This document shows, piece after piece, positions 61,700-64,000 of a stretch of 64,000 nt of DNA (within the stretch, counting starts at the first letter, position 1; each line of letters begins with the position of its first letter). The position numbers and the translations under genes are program-made. Below the pieces are notes generated by a model. That model was not told where the DNA came from and did not search any database. It worked only from the letters and a program-made list of their open reading frames with translations. The DNA is from Nocardioides marinisabuli (GTDB lineage Bacteria > Actinomycetota > Actinomycetes > Propionibacteriales > Nocardioidaceae). Location: NCBI RefSeq assembly GCF_013466785.1, contig NZ_CP059163.1:744001-808000 (forward strand), read 5' to 3'.

Positions 61700-63027
61700 A
61701 GGCACGACTGCTGGCCCCCGTGGCCGGCCTGCTCACGGCCACCATGGTCCTGGCGGGCTGCGGCGCCGGAGGCGACCGCGAGAGCGACGGCGGCAGCGAC
61801 GGCGGGGGCGCCTCCGACGTTGGTGTCACCGAGGACACCGTCACCGTCGGCGGCCACTTCCCGCTCACCGGTGTCGCCGCGCCCGGCTACAGCGAGATCC
61901 CCACCGGCGCCCAGGCCTACTTCGACTTCGTCAACGCCGCGGGCGGCGTCAACGGCCGCCAGATCGAGTACATCGTCAAGGACGACGGCTACAACCCGAC
62001 CAACACCAGCCAGGTCACCAACGAGCTGGTCCTGCAGGACGAGATCTTCGCGATGGTGGGCGGCCTCGGCACCCCCACCCACAGCGCCGTCGTCGACTTC
62101 CTCAACTCCGAGGGCGTGCCCGACCTGTTCGTCTCCTCGGGCTCGCTGCAGTGGGGCGACGACGTCGAGTCCAAGCCCTACACCTTCGGCTGGCAGCCCG
62201 ACTACGAGATCGAGGGCAAGATCATCGGCCAGTACATCGCCGAGAACATGCCCAAGGCGAAGGTCGGGCTGTTCCTCCAGGACGACGACTTCGGCGAGGA
62301 CGGCGAGAAGGGTGTGCGCCAGTACCTCGACAAGCAGATCGTCGGCGTGGAGCGCTACACCTCCGGCAACACCGACGTCGGCCCGCAGGTGGCCGGTCTC
62401 CAGGCGGCGGGCGCCGACCTCGTGATCGCCTTCAACACCCCGTCGTACACCGCGCTGACCCAGCTCACCTCGCTGGCCCTCGGCTACGACCCGACCTGGT
62501 TCTACTCCAACGTCGGCTCCGACCCCCAGCTCGTCGGCTCGCTGCTCAACCGCTTCTCCGAGGGTGCCGTCGAGGGTGACAACAGCGCGCTCAACGGCGT
62601 GCTGACCACCGAGTACATCCCCGGCGTCGACGCCGCCGACGACCCGTGGGTCCAGCTGTGGCAGAAGGTCTGGGACCAGGAGGGCGAGGGCGGCGAGCTG
62701 ACCAACTACCGGATCTACGGCATGTCGCAGGCCTACGCCTTCGTGCAGGCCCTGCAGGCCGCCGGCGAGGACCTGACCCGCGACGGCCTGGTCGAGGCCG
62801 TCGAGTCGTTCGAGGACATCGAGGGCCCGCAGCTGGCGCCGTTCCGCTTCAGCGCCGACAGCCACATGGGCATCTCCGGCATGCGCGTCGTGGAGCTCCA
62901 GGGCGGCAAGGCCGAGGAGCTCACCCCGGTGCTCGTCAGCGACATCGGCGACGCCCCCATCGAGGAGGACTCCTCCGACCAGGCCAACGACGCCCCGCCC
63001 GAGAGCGGTGTCCCGGACGCCGGCTGA
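61696..63027 (+). CDS. Liv-type substrate-binding lipoprotein
   Basis: 443 aa. Lipobox LAGC near residue 22 (ATMVLAGCGAGG). Periplasmic-binding fold type I: VTVGGHFPLTGVAAPGYSEIPTGAQAYFDFVNAAGGVNGRQIEYIVKDDGYNP, which is the start of the branched-chain amino acid/amide binding family. Distinct from classical LivJ in its length and FNTPSYTALTQLTSLALGYDPTWFYSNVGSDP. In actinobacteria such proteins often bind aromatic or steroid-like acids rather than leucine; the ligand is not known. The acidic tail ends in SGVPDAG. Confidence 0.92.
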   Translation: MKARLLAPVAGLLTATMVLAGCGAGGDRESDGGSDGGGASDVGVTEDTVTVGGHFPLTGVAAPGYSEIPTGAQAYFDFVNAAGGVNGRQIEYIVKDDGYNPTNTSQVTNELVLQDEIFAMVGGLGTPTHSAVVDFLNSEGVPDLFVSSGSLQWGDDVESKPYTFGWQPDYEIEGKIIGQYIAENMPKAKVGLFLQDDDFGEDGEKGVRQYLDKQIVGVERYTSGNTDVGPQVAGLQAAGADLVIAFNTPSYTALTQLTSLALGYDPTWFYSNVGSDPQLVGSLLNRFSEGAVEGDNSALNGVLTTEYIPGVDAADDPWVQLWQKVWDQEGEGGELTNYRIYGMSQAYAFVQALQAAGEDLTRDGLVEAVESFEDIEGPQLAPFRFSADSHMGISGMRVVELQGGKAEELTPVLVSDIGDAPIEEDSSDQANDAPPESGVPDAG

Positions 63028-63068
63028 TCCGCACCACCCTGAGCACCATCCAGAGCACCACCACTGAC

Positions 63069-63103
63069 GGCGGCGCCCGGTCCCTCGCGGACCGGGCGCC
63101 GTC
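63069..63103 (+). terminator. Terminator of the liv operon
   Basis: GGCGCCCGGTCC (63072-63083) and GGACCGGGCGCC (63089-63100) form a perfect 12-bp stem with a CTCGC loop, extended by three further pairs including one G-T. It lies 42 bp after the stop. Confidence 0.8.
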
Positions 63104-63122
63104 GTCGTGCTTGGATGGCTCG

Positions 63123-63803
63123 GTGCCCCACGACTGGAACCGGCTGCTGCAGACCACCACCGAGCGGCTGGCCGGGCTCGTGGACGACGCCGACCCGGCC
63201 GCACCGGTGCCGGGGTGCCCCGACTGGTGCGCGGCCGACCTGGTCGAGCACGTCGGCGGGGTCTACCAGTGGGCCGCCCACGTGGTCCGCACCGGCGACC
63301 CCGAGGTGCACCCCGTGCCGGCACCCACCGACCTCGGCGAGCTGCCGGTCTGGTTCCGCGGCCACGTCGAGGAGCTGGTGCGGGTGCTGACCGGCACCGA
63401 CCCCGACCAGGAGACCTGGACCTTCGGCCGCGGCCGCGGCACCGCCGGCTGGTGGACCCGCCGCCAGACCCTCGAGACCACGCTGCACACCTTCGACCTG
63501 CTCGACTCGCAGGGCCGGGCCGGGGAGTGGGACGTGCCGGCACCGCTGGCCTGGGAGGCCGTGCGCGAGGTGGTCACCCTCTTCTACCCCCGCCAGCTGC
63601 GGATGGGGCGCATCGACCCGCTGCCGGGCACCCTGCTGCTGACCCCCACCGACCTCGACGACGAGCCGGTCGCCGTCGGCGACGGACGCCCCGTGGTCGA
63701 GCTCAACGCCCCTGCGGGCGAGCTGGCGCTGCTGGCCTACCGACGTCGTACCAGCGACGACCCCGCCGCCGCGGCGCTCCTGGCGCTCGGGCTCACTCCC
63801 TGA
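63123..63803 (+). CDS. Maleylpyruvate isomerase family (mycothiol-dependent) protein
   Basis: 226 aa from GTG 63123. N-terminal DinB-like domain: WNRLLQTTTERLAGLVDD, CPDWCAADLVEHVGGVYQWAAHVV, where the His of DLVEHVGG is the first metal ligand of the mycothiol-dependent fold, and ETTLHTFDLLD adds a further His. A C-terminal MDMPI-C-like domain follows. Members isomerise maleylpyruvate or use mycothiol for detoxification; the substrate here is not known. The 3' end overlaps the convergent gene by 11 bp. Confidence 0.85.
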   Translation: MPHDWNRLLQTTTERLAGLVDDADPAAPVPGCPDWCAADLVEHVGGVYQWAAHVVRTGDPEVHPVPAPTDLGELPVWFRGHVEELVRVLTGTDPDQETWTFGRGRGTAGWWTRRQTLETTLHTFDLLDSQGRAGEWDVPAPLAWEAVREVVTLFYPRQLRMGRIDPLPGTLLLTPTDLDDEPVAVGDGRPVVELNAPAGELALLAYRRRTSDDPAAAALLALGLTP

Positions 63804-64000
63804 CGGGTCCGGCGCCCACGTCCGCCGCGCGCCGGGTCTCCAGCACCCGGAAGCCCTTGGCGCTGGCGAGCCGGGTGGTGGGCCAGCCCTGCTCGCCGAG
63901 CCAGCGCTGCAGCGAGTCGCCGCCGAGGTTCTTGCCCACGACCATCACCGCACGACCGCCCGGCGCGAGCCGCGGCAGCCAGGTCAGCAGGAGCTCGTGC
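63793..64000 (-). CDS. rRNA (guanine-N2) methyltransferase RsmC-like, C-terminal part
   Basis: The gene enters from the right edge; 68 C-terminal residues are seen (HELLLTWLPRLAPGG, then VMVVGKNLGGDSLQRWLGEQG). The LLLTWLPRLAPGGRAVMVV strand and the ASAKGFRVLE ending match RsmC/RlmG-type SAM-dependent methyltransferases, which modify 16S or 23S rRNA guanines. The catalytic NPPF motif would lie outside the window. Confidence 0.7.
   Translation of the reverse strand, partial: HELLLTWLPRLAPGGRAVMVVGKNLGGDSLQRWLGEQGWPTTRLASAKGFRVLETRRAADVGAGPVRE

Overview
The window is very G+C-rich, with almost every codon ending in G or C. It carries features typical of an actinobacterium of the Nocardioides type (family Nocardioidaceae): a mycothiol-dependent maleylpyruvate isomerase family enzyme, a DUF3000/RNase D pair next to hemE, a divergent glgC/glgA pair, a DUF222/HNH gene, WS/DGAT wax synthase, many acyl-CoA dehydrogenases, and several promoters whose -10 box sits 6-7 nt before the start codon (leaderless mRNAs). 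The genus is inference. I see no rRNA, tRNA, integrase, transposase, CRISPR array or prophage.

Layout. 1-9.3 kb: 5'-coding part of a membrane sensor kinase, a 6-TM protein, haem genes hemG/hemY and hemE with a DUF4349 lipoprotein between them, DUF3000 and RNase D, a lone sugar-type binding lipoprotein and a solo PemK/MazF toxin-like gene. 9.5-17 kb: a conserved unknown, the giant helicase HrpA, a secreted Ig-like protein and ornithine aminotransferase. 17-28 kb: TetR regulator divergent from a Baeyer-Villiger-type monooxygenase/SDR operon, DUF402, ThrE exporter, FUSC protein, a small secreted protein, WS/DGAT, an orphan type III-like DNA methyltransferase and a matrixin-like metalloprotease. 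28-43 kb: a frameshifted DUF222-HNH gene, secreted hydrolases, Mug glycosylase, glycogen genes, an IMPase, an EthD protein, the DUF1800/DUF1501 pair, and a 0.45-kb element holding a GIY-YIG nuclease. 43-56 kb: acyl-CoA catabolism (six acyl-CoA dehydrogenases, two SDRs, an APH-like kinase, an esterase, a TetR). 56.7-63 kb: PucR regulator divergent from a complete Liv-type ABC transporter. The right edge holds a maleylpyruvate isomerase family gene and the 3' end of an rRNA methyltransferase gene.

How parts fit. The Liv transporter, its divergent PucR, the acyl-CoA dehydrogenase pairs, SDRs and esterase look like an uptake and beta-oxidation island for an unidentified carboxylic acid or ester. 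The kinase gene at 49275 followed by the dehydrogenase at 50357 matches a split version of eukaryotic ACAD10/11, so 4-hydroxy acids are a plausible substrate. Storage functions (wax/TAG synthase, glycogen genes) lie nearby.

The least ordinary content is repeat DNA. One superfamily of palindromic REP-like sequences (GGTCTCGA...CTCGACC) occurs as single copies after genes (29461, 46973), as inverted pairs forming a tandemly duplicated 232-bp unit (56152-56625), and as 41-43-bp terminal inverted repeats around a lone GIY-YIG gene (42245-42693). Two further families form mirrored arrays: a 22-bp repeat (24219-24339 and 42726-42769) and a 12-bp repeat (32962-33058). All coordinates come from reading the sequence; family assignments come from motif recognition without database search.
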